64,000 bases of DNA from Berghia stephanieae (Eukaryota > Mollusca > Gastropoda > Nudibranchia > Aeolidiidae): positions 57,463,398-57,527,397 of the forward strand of contig CM067443.1 in assembly GCA_034508935.3 (NCBI GenBank), written 5' to 3'. The translations under genes were made by a program, and so were the position numbers. Shown here piece by piece: positions 12,306 through 25,073 of this stretch. Within the stretch, counting starts at the first letter, position 1, and each line of letters starts with the position of its first letter. The notes beneath the pieces were generated by a model, which did no database searches, was not told where the DNA came from, and worked only from the letters and a program-made list of their open reading frames with translations.

Positions 12306-12677
12306 ATAAGTCAAGTAAGTCAAGCGCTTCGCACAGATATTATGAACATGCCTTACACCCTTTTTCCTTTCAAAATATAGTGTTCTTATTTGTAAGGTGT
12401 AGCAATTCGCCACAAACGGTGTGCTATGGATAAATCGATCACCTGTGCCTATTACTGTGGGCCTCATTTATATCAAGTGATCAATTGCCAACCTGCCACG
12501 ATTTGATTTTAAGGTGAAACTATTGAAGGGTGTGATTGTCATGTGTGTTGGTAACAAAACGATGTTTAGTCGTTATCAGGCCATTTAGGTGATAAGTTGG
12601 AGGATTTTCAGTAAGAAGAAAGTCGAATCTGAGATGGAAATCTGGTGTTAGGTGCATGACAGGATGTCATTTTGATG

Positions 12678-12772
<95 letters not shown>

Positions 12773-14214
12773 ATACTTTATTTTTTCTTTTTACTCTTTC
12801 ACTTCTAATCCTACTCAGTGGTTAGTTTCTGTTTAAAGCTCCAGGATAATTATAATATCCATGTAGATAGATAAAGCTAGGGGAGAGACTCGAGCTCATT
12901 TTTTTTTAAAAGTAATTGTTGTCTTTACGAAAGTGACTATATTAAAAATCAGGTGACATCTCAATTCAAGTATTTAAAATGTCGAATTCTCGGAAGTTCT
13001 TTCGCATTTTCGAGCGTTGTCTGCTGTATTCTCGACACATTACGACTGCCGTCTGAAACGCATTTCATTCATAATATCAATAATGATGGTCAACAAAAAA
13101 TATGTAAAAAGAAGACGGAAATCTTTCTCAATTTTCTTTCATTATCTTCATATATCCGTCAATTAAAATGGACGCCGATTTGTCAAAAATCCATTAACAT
13201 GAGACCCGAGTGTAAGGATGTTTGACAAGTTAGGGATCATTTTAATCGATCGATTTTTGTATATAAAGTCAAGGGGGTGGGGGGGGGGGGGGGGGGGTAA
13301 AAAGCATGCCGCAATGACGTCCTATTAAAATCGGACTTGAACAGATGTTAACTTTTAATTAGCCTCAAAATTGAATGTATCGAAATTCGAGGAGTGATCT
13401 CAACGTTAGATTGTTTAGACTTTTCAGAGCATAAAAGAAAGGTCCGTGTTTTTAGAGCCAATTTGTGTGAATCTATTGTATTAATTACATTACACCTCGC
13501 GCACGATTGCACAATGATTGAATTGAAATAATTACACCACGCAACAGGATCCAACAGTAGCTGGGTAGACAAAGAGACCACACATAGCCTGTGAAGTACG
13601 TCATCGTATTCCATATAGAAACATTACAAAAAGTAGTAATGATTAGAATGTTACTAAGCATTAACCAATCAGAATATTCACCACCTTTGAGTCCGTTTCG
13701 TCCCCTTGAATGTTTATTTGCTGTAAACTTAAAAAGGCTGACAAACATGCGGTCGACCCAGAGCTAGCTTTAGTACATGCCAAGCAGCCGAATCGGACAG
13801 CTCCACAGTCTGTGAATATTTATCACAGTAAAAATGAAAAAATTGCATCGCGACACCTGACAACATTATTATATGTCTTTTTTCAATAGCCTGCGTGAAA
13901 ATTGTGAGTGATGTTTAGGATCCATGGGGCCGATTGCTTTAGGTGACAAGCAAGTACTTAAGATGGCTATGGATTGTCGGTTCACGGTTATCGATCGACC
14001 GATAACACGGGTAAAAATACTTTTTTTTTAATGGAGTCAAAAATAGAACCATTGAAATGTTCATTATATTAGTCACTATAAAATGTACGATTTTAACACA
14101 GGAGGAGCCTACACTCACAGACCATACAGTCTGTAAACTCTCTCCTTACCGGACATTTTCAGGAATTTTCCTGAAAATCTTATACCTAATCATCACATAA
14201 TTAGATTTTTTTAA
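12306..14214. other. Spacer with (CT)n and poly-G tracts
   Basis: (CT)n at 12,682-12,769 and a G run at about 13,276-13,298. The remaining sequence has no recognised gene. Confidence 0.6.
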
Positions 14215-14812
14215 ACTAAAGAATGACAAAAACGCGACCTTCCACTTGTCAAGCAAAGGAGACACCATCAAACAAGTAAAGAAATTTATATATTTAGGCA
14301 CTATCATCACCAATGATGCACGTGACATAGAGGATATAAAACAAAGAATAGCAATAGCAAAAAACGTGTTCCATAAAATGCGACCAGTTGTGTCGAAAAA
14401 TGAAAGTAAAGGAAACATGTTACAAGTACCCTTTTATACGGTTGTGAAACGTGGACGCTTGACAAAGAATGTACGAGGAGGTTAGAGGCATTTGAGATGT
14501 GGGTGTAAAGAAGAATGTTGAGGGTATCATGGAGAGACGGGTGTACGAACGAGGAAGTGTTGGAGAAGGTGTGAAAGGGAAGAATGCTGATCGATAACAT
14601 CAGAAAGAGGCAGTTAAGCTTTCTGAGACATGTGTGGAGAAGAGACGGAATAGAAAAGTTGGTAACATCTGGGATGATCGAAGGAAAGAGAGCTAGAGGA
14701 AGACAAAGAATGACTTACCTAAATAACCTAAGAATGGCCAAATGTGACTTAAAAAGCAACACAGACAGCTGACCGGCAACGTGCTCAAGAGCACAACAAT
14801 GGATGATGAAGA
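14215..14812 (+). pseudogene. LINE reverse-transcriptase C-terminal fragment, second subfamily
   Basis: Translation in order gives VKKFIYLGTIITNDARDIED, YGCETWTLDKECTRRLEAF, RRMLRVSWRDG, IRKRQLSFLRHVWRRDGIEK and GMIEGKRARGRQRMTYLN. This is the thumb and C-terminal tail of a LINE protein widespread in invertebrates (K-F-x-Y-L-G box, Y-G-C-E-x-W-T box, G-K-R-x-R-G-R-Q-R box). Stops and frameshifts break it. The tail ends near gatgatgaagat, a likely trace of a GAT-type 3' repeat. Confidence 0.75.
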
Positions 14813-15779
14813 TAAGTCTAAACAATAACAAAACCATTGTATCATAACGAACGGCTTTCCTACCGTTTGTAAACGTTAGGGTTAACAGTTGTAAATTAAT
14901 TATCTTTTAATATTTCTAGCTGCATGTTTACTCAATTTCTGCTTCGTTTTCGTTCTACAAAAATTATTAGATTAGGCTTCTGTTCTTTTTCAATCTTGCA
15001 ATAAGGCAATATTGTCAGTGACAAGTGACAATTAAACGAAACAGATGGCGTCTCACAGTTAATGGTGTGTTGGTATTGGATAATGCAAACAATCCCATTT
15101 TTTGATAATTGACATCTTAACTGGAACAAAAACGAGCTGGAATAAATATGTGGATGTTTTTCTTTGACTTCAATTGAATTTAAAAGCACGGTTACAGATG
15201 TTCTTTCGCTAAATTTTCAAATAATTTCAATACGTTTGGGAAACGGAAACCAAAAAGTTGAAGTGATAAGTCCTAGAAAAATAATGTTATACAAAAAGCT
15301 ATTGTTTCAGTCACAAACCAATCGTCAACAAATCCAAAGATTAATAATAAAAAAGAATAGGTTGTTGATGCTGGATGTTGAGATTATATCCGACGATGTT
15401 AACATCAGGTTATTTTTCTGGTCTTTCAAAAAACCACGAAACCTTGCATTTCAAATTACCGATAGATCATGGGTATCAAATAATTGTCTTTTCAAAATTC
15501 ATTTTGATGAATTTTTAAAAAAAATTAGATATGAATAGAGAATGATTCTCCCAAATTGATTTAAAATGATCATGTTGACTAAAAAAATGTGTATGTTGAA
15601 CAATATATCTAACTTAGATACTTGTTATAGGAACGTGTGTAAACAAATTTCCTTTTAATGGGATGAACAAAGTACTATATATTATCTTATTTTATCTTGA
15701 ATAGTTGTGAATCTACTCATTCACTAATTTACCCACAACCCCTTTTGTTAATGGAGGTTTGGATCTGGATGGTGAGTTG
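14813..15779. other. Spacer with one unassigned open frame
   Basis: A 124-codon frame at 15,164-15,538 (plus) has no recognisable motif. In AT-rich DNA of this size such a frame can arise by chance, so I do not call it a gene. Confidence 0.4.
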
Positions 15780-15890
15780 CACATCTTTGTACCGATTATT
15801 GCAATTGTGCAATAAAAATAGAAAACATGTCATTGTAACGCGCCTTGAGCCTGCATAATATAGCGGGATAAGCTGCGCTTAACAAATGGG
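15780..15890 (+). mobile_element. SINE-type 3' tail fragment
   Basis: aacgcgccttgagcctgcat followed by tagcgggataagctgcgctt is the shape of the 3' end of tRNA-type SINEs (a short G-C-rich hairpin with a gcgc-t-atata-like end). No head is visible upstream. Confidence 0.4.
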
Positions 15891-15899
15891 CACTATCAT

Positions 15900-16740
15900 T
15901 AAGCGCGCATATTCCGACTCACGAGTTCTAATACACACTTTCTGACACACGTATTTCTAGAAAAAGAAAAAATGAATTTGTCCAATGACGTTTGAACCTG
16001 CTAAAACTTGTATTGTCTACTCTCTTTTGTGTTAGCACGTTCCGTTTCTTTCTGGGATAAAAACTGTATGTGTAGGTGTCAATGAATTGATATGCTTTGA
16101 CGCGTCTGGAAGTTTAGTTTCTCTAAAATGCTTATTCCCCAGGGATATCCAAAGTTATACGACGATCTTAAAGAAAGGACTAAATTGGCTGGCTTTCTGC
16201 ATCTCTTAATTGTTGTCAGCTTAGTTGTTCCGAAGCTTGTGTGAATCATCCTTTGTCTCTGGATTTACAATAAAAATTGAATCATGCAGCTTGTCACCGG
16301 GTTTTCTCTATTCTTTTAAATTTTGAGTTATACGACATGAGTCCCAGGTATAGTACATGTGTATTCGGAGTTGGCATGCAGATTAAGCCTCAGGAATGCC
16401 CATTGGTTTTTTTCATGACTTTGAGGTGTACACCTAGGTAAGGAATGTCCTCCACATGTTTTAAATGAATGGCTTAGTATTTTCAGGTTAGTTCTGAAAG
16501 CATGCTTTTCTTCTTAAAAGTGGCATACCATAACATTTGGCTGGATAAAATTACATATGCCACGTCTTTTGTCCAGGTCACCAGAGAATCCTGGCCTTTT
16601 TTAAGTCTTGTGTTTTCATTTGGGTTTTTAAATCTTTAAATGATTGACTGCCATCAGCGAATTTTGATTTTTGTGAGATGTTATGCAAAAGGACGTGGAC
16701 CAAGTATATTACTTGAATTACTTCAGTACTTTAACAAATA
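15900..16740 (-). pseudogene. Heavily decayed LINE reverse transcriptase
   Basis: Reading the minus strand from about 16,700 downward gives DSLVTWTKDVAYVI, then EDIPYLGVHLKVM and AFLRLNLHANSEYT. These fit the order of the LINE palm-to-thumb region (D-L-x-x-L-x-x-W, x-Y-L-G-V-x-L, F-L-R-R-N-L). Every stretch is in a different frame, so the copy is old. The clade is not decided; Jockey or CR1-like is most likely. Confidence 0.5.
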
Positions 16741-17325
16741 AGAAATGACTTCATTTCATTTCTAGTTTTACCTTTGCTGAAAAGATGATTGACATACAAA
16801 GTCACGTGTTAACTATGGTTGACAATTTCCGGTAGACCTTAACGTAACAAATTATAGTTTTTTTATAAATCACCACAATGATTAATCAAAGTCACACTAC
16901 ACGTACCTTGACACGATATGCATGCCCATAGCAAATTCCAGTGGTTGATTTGGTGGATATAAGAGCAAAAATATTTAATTTCTCATCTCTATTGGGAAGC
17001 TGTTTTTGATTTACAATTTCTTGTAGTATGAGCCAAAGCAGAACCGTTCACAGGTATTGATTTTCTTAAAACTGACATCATTAGACGTATTTGATATGAC
17101 ACCTGAGTTTTTCAAAACGTTACAAAAGGCATGCACTATCTAGATAGATATAGATTTATCGTCACATTTTTCACAATACAATGAATGCTTTCTTGCCTAA
17201 AATTGTGATAAATTGGTATGTATAATACTTAGTAGCAATCAGTCGATTGATGGCTCTAGACCTGTTTGGCTTAATTAAGATAGAAGACAACATTCGACAT
17301 GATATAAGACAGAAAAATCAGACCG

Positions 17326-17370
<45 letters not shown>

Positions 17371-17617
17371 CTCTATCTATCTCTCTATCTATCTATCTCT
17401 GTCTCTCTCTCTATCTCTCCCACTCTCTCTCTCTCTCTCTCTCTCTTTCTTTCTCTCTTTCTTTCTTTCTATTTCTATCTTTCGCACTATATATCTATCA
17501 AATTTATCTAACTACAATCTATGTTTATGTCTGGGGTGATTTTCTCTACCCAACAATCGGCTTTTCTTAATGTCGATCTTTCTTATTTTTTTGTTTTCTC
17601 TCTTTCTTATTTTTTTG

Positions 17618-17686
<69 letters not shown>

Positions 17687-18411
17687 CTTTGCTCCTCCTT
17701 AGGCACAGGGAGAGAAGGCGGTACACAACACATGTGGTTCTCAGAGGATATTTATCTCTGGTGTCTTTCTGGCCGTCAGCCGCAGTGCAGCATCGCAGAA
17801 TGGGCAATAAGAGTTATGTGTTTTGCTGAAGGTGAAGAATGAAATGCTAAATAGCGGATCTCAAACCTGGTCCATTGGATGCCAGTACAAATATTCAGTT
17901 TATTGGTGTAAATATATAGATTTAGACTTCAGTGCTGACAATAAGATTGGAAAGATCATAGGCGCTTGAAAGAATGCTTAAGATCATAAGCCGATGAGAC
18001 ATCATTCGCCTAAAAATGGTGAAAACAAAGAAAATGTTTCACAGAAGTAAAATCTAACATATCAACCCAATACTCCAGTCTTGACCATTCAACAACTGGC
18101 ATTGAAAATAGAATTCAGAGATAGTTTCTATTTTATTATTGATATTTATATTCAATTTCATTTCTTCCGTCATCCTTTGGTTTTAATTTACGAGTTTGAT
18201 TTTTTCTTTTAGAGTTTTTTGTACTTGTTTGTTTGTTTGTTTTAAAATTAGATTTTTGTTTGTTTGTTGTTTGTTTATTATTAATATTATTATATCTTTT
18301 ATGCAAATTCGGTTGTGAAAAAGAAAACGAGAATCGATCTTAAGAGCAGTTTTGCCGGAATTATTCCATTCTTTGTTTTGTAGTTAAAACAATAGCATTA
18401 TTGATACTGTG
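16741..18411. other. Spacer with (CT)n tracts
   Basis: (CT)n with variants at about 17,325-17,480 and 17,618-17,684. No gene recognised. The text cgtcagccgcagtgcagc at 17,773 resembles cgtcagccgcagcgcagc at 31,003, a possible shared repeat. Confidence 0.55.
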
Positions 18412-18743
18412 CGCTGAGGTAATTTACTCACAACATTCTGCCAGCCGGATATAACGTACCAAAACACACACAGACGTGTGTTACCTTGGCCGTTTATAGA
18501 TAGTGTGGGCTTGGCTGAGAAACTCACATTGCCATCCGGAAATATAACGGACCAACACACAAAGCTATGTGTAATCTTGGTCGTTTATAGTCTGGTTAAT
18601 ACAGTTTCGTGATAATCACTCATAAAAGTGGATGGCAAAATAAAATAACCAAGACTATAAACATTCAAGGTTACACATAGTTTTGTGTGTTGTCTGTTAT
18701 ATTCCCAGATGGCAATGTTGTGAATTTCTTAGCCAAGCGCATA
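18412..18743. mobile_element. Second fold-back MITE family, copy 1
   Basis: Left text tcacattgccatccggaaat with cgtttatagtct is mirrored on the right by actataaacattcaaggtta and gatggcaatgttgtgaattt. Outer ends read tgcgc and gcgca. The left arm appears twice in tandem (from about 18,418 and again from 18,510). No coding capacity. Confidence 0.7.
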
Positions 18744-20655
18744 GCATGTGTAAGAGATATTTTATCAAGTAAAGGTGGCAGGATTATGTTGGCCCATACT
18801 GGAAGACGAATATTTGAATAATGACGGTTTTCTTGCCATACGACCACCTATGATAAAATCAGAATGAAATGCGTCGCAATTATTTTGTTGTTCTTCCGCA
18901 TAAAATTCTAGGAGTTATGAAGTAATTTCAAAGTATAGAAAAATCCTCAACATTACCATCAATCCCTTTAATGGGTCAAAGGTAGTCTCAAGCCTGCAAA
19001 CTAGTAAGATTATCGCATTAAGAATACATTGATATCATGCAATGGGTTGGAGTTAAAATAAATCTTGACTTCACTAATTTTGATATGATGACCGTTTTAG
19101 ATTATTATATTGTACTGTAAAGCATCTGATACTTGAAATCAATAACTGCAAAAATGTTTGTTGTGGCGCAAATGAGAAAATTCTTAAATTAGTGCTGTTT
19201 TCAAATGGAAAAAATGACGTGGTTATATGGAATAAGCATGCGACAGATAGTTTTATAGAAAAATCAATAAACTTGGATATGAATTATGAAACAGACAATA
19301 ATCTCATTATTATTCCATGATCAGGAGGAAATGAAAATTGGGTCAAAAATCTTTCCAACTTGCAGGCGTCGGTGTGATATGATGCATGTTTTGTACTCAT
19401 CTTGTTAAACATCAATCAATCCTCGTGACACCTTTTCACCGGCAACGCCAAATTGGTATTTACCTAACCACAAGACTTCATCGTGTTCCTGACGTCAGCT
19501 TCCGACAGTGCAAACTTCCAAAATCCCAAATGCATCCATCTTTGCCTTAATTGTCTCTTCCCTCGATTGTCATGGCCCACTGTACCTTTAATCAATCAAG
19601 CCCCATTTTGTTTTCTTCACTCGTTTATCTTGCGATCCCACTCACTCCCCCAATTTGCGGTCTCTGAATAAAGGCCTCTTACTCACTCTACCAAACATGT
19701 ACAATGTGTGGCTGTGCACTCTTGTCTAATCTTGAAATAACATTATAACAGCGTCTCAACTCATCAATTAATATTGTGCCAAAATCATACTTGTATTCGA
19801 AACTGCTTTTGATTTTTGGAACTATTTTTTTTTTTTGGTGAGAAGTCTTTAGATACTTTCCACACGTAATTTAAAAACCGCTTTTAAATATTTTTCCTAT
19901 GGTCTTCTCACGTCTGTTTTATTAGATAACGTTATCTGTAATATATGCAAGTGGTAAAAGTATGGTTCGTAGTTTATTATTTTGACTGTTTAGATATTCT
20001 CTATATTATATAATAAAGAAAACCATTATCTCTTGTTTGGAATTTGCTCTTTACTCAAAGGAACTATTATCTTGCCAACCTGCATGCCATCGGCTCATTA
20101 CTGAAATTCCGCTGAGAGGAATGTACAATCGTCATCTCTGTCCTACTGAATGCCTACCTTCTTCATATGATTGTCAAAATAAAATAATGATTGCATTACA
20201 TAAATGATTAATGAGACCAAAGTCAGTAGTGGACATTTTGCTAAAATAAGTTAAAATTCAAAGGCCTAAGTAATGCAATTTAAATAGGAAAGCTTTGAGA
20301 GAAGCACACTATAATTTTCTTAAAACATCATAACAGGCATATGGCCCTTTTCTTGACAAAGAACTAGATACAAAAGGCAAAATATCAAAAACTGCGAATC
20401 TCTACTTGGAAACAAACTTCAGCCCTTGCACTATATCATACATCAATTTTCTGATTTAAATATCGAATATATTATTGTTTGAACTCGACATTCTCAGCTG
20501 CTATCTATTTATTCATTTATTTACATATTTGCTGAGTGAGGTATGAAAGTTTCATGCCTCTCTTAGTAAACACTCGTTTTTAACAAGTTTGGTCATATTG
20601 CAAAAACGGACGGAATGATAATATTCAGTAATAACCAGAAGACGATTCCCATTAA
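18744..20655. other. No gene seen
   Basis: AT-rich, non-repetitive by eye. A small frame at 19,483-19,671 has no known motif and ends beside an aataaa. Confidence 0.5.
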
Positions 20656-20659
20656 CTAG

Positions 20660-20864
20660 TTAACTGTCGCACTCTGGAAAAAGACGTATTTTAAAATGGC
20701 CAGAATCCTTCAAATATCGATCGATTTAAATGATCCTCATTTAGGCAAAAACTCTCAAACCTGAGACATTGCGAGATGAGGGTCATTTAAATAGATCGAT
20801 ATTTGAAGGACGAGTTTTCTGGCCAAATTTTTATATAAAGTCTTTTCCAGAGTACGGAAGTTCA
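20660..20864. mobile_element. Fold-back TTAA MITE, near-complete copy
   Basis: Same palindrome as 1,010-1,253. The left border is TTAA (20,660-20,663); the right border has decayed to ttca (20,861-20,864). The turn is shortened. Confidence 0.75.
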
Positions 20865-20954
20865 CTGGTTAGGATCTTCTTGTCGAAATATGCGTTAAAT
20901 TCTTGGTTACAGGGAAATAATTAATGCTTCTCAAATCGGCCAAACTCGTCTTAA

Positions 20955-21045
20955 CTTCTTGGAATAATCGATTAAATCTTTGATATTTGAAGGACGAGTT
21001 CTCTGGGGTTTTTTTAATTTGGAGTACGGCACTCAAAGGCACCCG
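20955..21045. mobile_element. Fold-back TTAA MITE, partial
   Basis: One arm only: atcgattaaatctttgatat, then ttgaaggacgagttctctgg and ggagtacggcac. Confidence 0.55.
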
Positions 21046-21054
21046 GTCACTGGT

Positions 21055-21235
21055 GTTATGAGTTTAGGTAAAATACTCACAACAACCGGATATAATGTAT
21101 CAACACACAAAACTGTTTGTAACCTTAAACGTTTATAGTCTAATTGATAGAACTTCGTGAAAACTAAGCATTAAACTGGCTGTCTAAAAACAATAACTAT
21201 GAGCTGTGTTACGTCAATTTCGTTCCATCTATATC
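21055..21235. mobile_element. Second fold-back MITE family, left half
   Basis: Matches the left half of the 32,038-32,439 copy: ccggatataatgtatcaaca, cgtttatagtctaattgata and tacgtcaatttcgttcc. The right half is absent. Confidence 0.65.
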
Positions 21236-22440
21236 AGGGATTCGGCTTCACCTCCTTTTTCTCCCCCACCTTACATAGGTGAGAGATCAATAACCAAAAA
21301 TTCTTTTAAAATAGCAATGTCACCCTTGTATCTGGATATCAAAGTTTGTTTTGCTTTGTTCTGTACTGGGAACAACCCAGATAAAGGTGATATTTCAAAT
21401 CTCACTGTCACCTTTATGAAATCTTCCTTGTTTTGAACATTGAAAGGGCTTAATATGAAACAAACGATACAATCTACAAATAATTTGTAATTGAAAAGTA
21501 ACATTGTCATTACTGAACGTTAATTGATGTGTTAGAGCTGTACCTTAGATATAGATAAAATAGATGACCCCAAGAGCGTCTCTTTTTGACAATCTTAGAT
21601 TGATGCTTCTATTTTCATTTTTTTTTTTATTCATTTACTTTTTTTTTTTTGAATCTGATCAAAGGATTTATTATCAGTCGTATGCCAAATAAATTATTTA
21701 TACCGTTCGAGAACAGAATTGAATATTATCGTAAATTTGGATGTAAAAAATTGTTCCTGAGATATAATAATCACTTTGGCATCATAATTTAACTGGATTC
21801 AGTCCGTCGCGTCATTATTTTATTTTTCGTAAATGTAATAGATATGCTTGCAAAAGATATGGCAGAATTATTTTGAAGATTCTTAAAAGGCCCTCTGATT
21901 TATTTTATCTTATTGATAAGCCATTATGTCTGATGTCTTAGATGTAGAGATAGCTAAAGTGTATTGAAAATATAATCTTTTGATATACATTTCTGTTAGG
22001 CAATTTCAGTCATCATCTTATATAGCTTACTTCACAAAAAAGTTGAGTTTCTGCCTCCGGCCTCTTTATCCACCTCATCTACCACCAGTTAGCATTGAAG
22101 TCTAATTTGTACCCTGTTTTACTCAGCATCGATATCTAATTTGTTCTATATGCCGAAGGGAAATTGATGACATTCGAGTTTCTTTCATCGTTTTGCAAAC
22201 GTTCTTTGATAAGCTTTCAAACCCCTCAGCAGTTTTGGACAACTGTTCTTTAGTACAATTTTTTATCATCTTTTTATCCAGAATATTAAAAACAATTTCA
22301 CACAGAGGAGAGAGAAGTTGAGGTCCTAATCTGGCGGTTTACCAACATGTTTGTTGTTATTTTTACCGCATCATCTGTAACTCTTGAAAAAGCTTTTGAA
22401 AAAGCAAATTTTCAGGGAGAATGTTTCGGTCGGAAAGAAC
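21236..22440. other. No gene seen
   Basis: AT-rich. Short frames on both strands overlap and carry no domain. Confidence 0.5.
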
Positions 22441-22448
22441 ACCCAATC

Positions 22449-22453
22449 GGCCC

Positions 22454-22484
<31 letters not shown>

Positions 22485-23684
22485 TATTGCATCCCAAAAG
22501 GAAACTTTTTGTACAGACGTGTTATAATTTACACAATAAGATAAAAATACAATGGAAATAGGATGTATATATTTTTTTTAAAAGGAGCAGCTCTATAACC
22601 AGAGCTGCACTTTATAATATGAATAATTTCAACACTGTATAATAGTTAAAACTGTCACTATAAATTGAAAAGATCGCAAAACAAATAAATTAATAAATTA
22701 ATATTTATATTTTTAAAAGTAAAAATGAGAAATTATTATATAAAATGATTATTGCTTGTTGTTATAAAGCCTAATACTGGACGGCAGAAAATATTTTCGG
22801 TGTCTCTCTGTTTTCGTTGAAATAGAGAAAGGGCGACCACTTCTTTCTGACATAATAATTGATGGTCTTAGTGGATGATACAGGTCATTTAATATTTTAG
22901 TTATTTTATTTATACAAAATTTCTCGTATAAAAGATCTACATCGTCAACATCATTTATATAGCGTTTAATGGATTTTTAAATATTTGAATTTATTTTGTT
23001 CCTTTCCACTGCTAAGCAATTGCCTCCCCAAGCTGTTATACAAAATGACAAAACACTTTCAATTACTGCTCTATAAAATAATGTGCAGAGGGTTTTATCT
23101 ATTCTAAACTGAGAGAGTTTTGATAAAAAATATGTACGTCTGCACATCTTATGCCTAATTATTTTCAAGTGTTCATCCCACTTGAGCCTGTCATCAATCG
23201 TTACACCAAGGTATTTGTAGTGAGGAACTCGCTGGACGAATTGGTCCTTTAATTTTAACGGTTCTATCGGTTCCTTCACTCTCCTAAAGTCAATCACTAG
23301 CTCCTTTGTCTTGCTTATGTTAAGCTCTAGGTGGTGGGCATCACACCAAGACCCAAATCTATCAATCTCTTGCCTATAAGCCACTTCGTTGCCATTTGTT
23401 ATGAGGCCTTGAAGAGCGTTGTCATCTGCAAACTTTATTAAAGGTACACTCAGGTTTTGACTTCTACAGTTATTCGTGTATATTGTGAATAATACAGGGG
23501 ACAATACACAACCTTGAGGAGCACCAGTATTTGTAGTTATACAGGAAGATTTGTTTTGTCCTAATTGAACATATTGTGCTCTCTCCGTAAGAAATTCGAG
23601 CACCCAAGCAATTATATACTTGTTTAAATTCAGACTAGTCAATTTTTGAACAACCAACTGAGGTTGCATTGTATCATCAATCGG
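22449..23684 (-). mobile_element. 5'-truncated LINE of L2/CR1 type
   Basis: The minus strand holds the second half of a reverse transcriptase, a 3' UTR of about 280 bp and an aataaagt(att)n end at about 22,450-22,485. The 8-bp direct repeat acccaatc flanks the element (22,441-22,448 and 23,685-23,692), which fits target duplication. The short microsatellite-like 3' end and the C-terminal text HPLRPSIIMSERSGRPF fit the L2 group. Confidence 0.75.
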
Positions 23685-23690
23685 ACCCAA
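22977..23690 (-). pseudogene. LINE reverse transcriptase, C-terminal half
   Basis: The RNA-dependent DNA polymerase palm and thumb are visible over about 237 codons. GAPQGCVLSPVLFTIYTN is motif B and KFADDNALQGLI holds the catalytic F-A-D-D of motif C. KTKELVIDFRR is the next conserved block and HYKYLGVTIDDRLKWDEHL is the Y-L-G-V box. The N-terminal endonuclease and the first palm motifs are absent because of 5' truncation. A stop follows RNKINSNI, but the same frame continues past it to about 22,775 with SERSGRPFSISTKTERHRKY. It therefore cannot encode an active enzyme. Confidence 0.8.
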
Positions 23691-23692
23691 TC

Positions 23693-24279
23693 AAACACTT
23701 TATAAGTTTGATTTAGAGCTAGTCTCGTCCAGTTCCGACACTATTCTTGTCCTGCTATTAATTAGGAAGTAGATTAACTGATCAAAACGCGGGAATTGTG
23801 ACACACCCAAAGCCGCTAGGACAAAAATTGTTGGTTGTTGCAAACAATAGAATGAAGGATATTGACATCATTCTGATCTTTGTTATCGTTTTTTGACAGC
23901 TAGTTATGTGATTAGTTCTCACTAGACTCGCTTGAACAGAAAATAAACATAAAAAACATTACACATAGTTATCCGTGAACTTGTCAGTGTTTAACTTAAC
24001 GCATAACATCAATGGTATTACGCGCGAAACTAATGGTTAATTTCGTTCATAGAGAGATAAATAAAGTGATTGAATTGGCTCATTTAGGCACTATCACAAA
24101 GTGAGTGATTGCCGTAAATAGGGAGTACAGTCAAAACTGTGACTCTGACTCTGACCACGCCAAGTCCAAGTATCAACAAACCAACAACAAATAAGTGATG
24201 CGAACACAATTTAACACTTTTAATTATTTATTCAGATCAGCTGGGACGGACGGACGGACACTGATATGCACTCCTCTCA
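23693..24279. other. No gene seen
   Basis: AT-rich spacer. The phrase ttggctcatttaggcac (24,077) recurs near 55,087, which hints at a dispersed repeat end. Confidence 0.45.
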
Positions 24280-24563
24280 TGACTTGACAACACAGAACAC
24301 AGCAATAATGGAAAGCAGAGAAAATATTGTGGGACACGGTCATCAGAAACACCTATAGCAGTATACAACAAACTTCTTGTTGAGGCATCAGACGCATGGA
24401 TCCCAAAGAGCTACCAAGACATAAACACCAAATCAAAAATAAACGACATTATTAGAAGGAGGAACAGCAAGGTGCTGATGGACTTTTTTGAAGGTCCAAA
24501 AATATGCCATATCAGATGCGTGAAGTGAATGCAATGGTGTCAATGCACAGTGACTTTGTGAGG

Positions 24564-25073
24564 GACATCAATCTCAAATCTACAGGCATGTGGGACATCA
24601 ATCTCAAATCTACAGGCATGTGGGACATCAATCTCAAATCTACAGGCATGTGGGACATCAATCTCAAATCTACAGGCATGTGGGACATCAATCTCAAATC
24701 TACAGGCATGTGGGACATCAATCTCAAATCTACAGGCATGTGGGACATCAATCTCAAATCTACAGGCATGTGGGACATCAATCTCAAATCTACAGGCATG
24801 TGGGACATCAATCTCAAATCTACAGGCATGTGGGACATCAATCTCAAATCTACAGGCATGTGGGACATCAATCTCAAATCTACAGGCATGTGGGACATCA
24901 ATCTCAAATCTACAGGCATGTGGGACATCAATCTCAAATCTACAGGCATGTGGGACATCAATCTCAAATCTACAGGCATGTGGGACATCAATCTCAAATC
25001 TACAGGCATGTGGGACATCAATCTCAAATCTACAGGCATGTGAGACATCAATCTCAAATCTACAGGCATGTCT
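24564..25073. repeat. 30-bp minisatellite, 17 units
   Basis: The unit gacatcaatctcaaatctac plus aggcatgtgg repeats 17 times with almost no differences. The penultimate unit has a ga change (catgtgagac), and the last unit ends in catgtctat. As 30 is a multiple of three, several frames stay open on both strands. In the frame of the surrounding transposase each unit reads DINLKSTGMW. Confidence 0.95.

Noticed and set aside
15164-15538. 124-codon open frame as a gene
   Set aside because: No motif, AT-rich, no splice or promoter context; chance is sufficient.
24564-25073. CRISPR array
   Set aside because: The 30-bp units are directly adjacent with no variable spacers, and the genome is eukaryotic.
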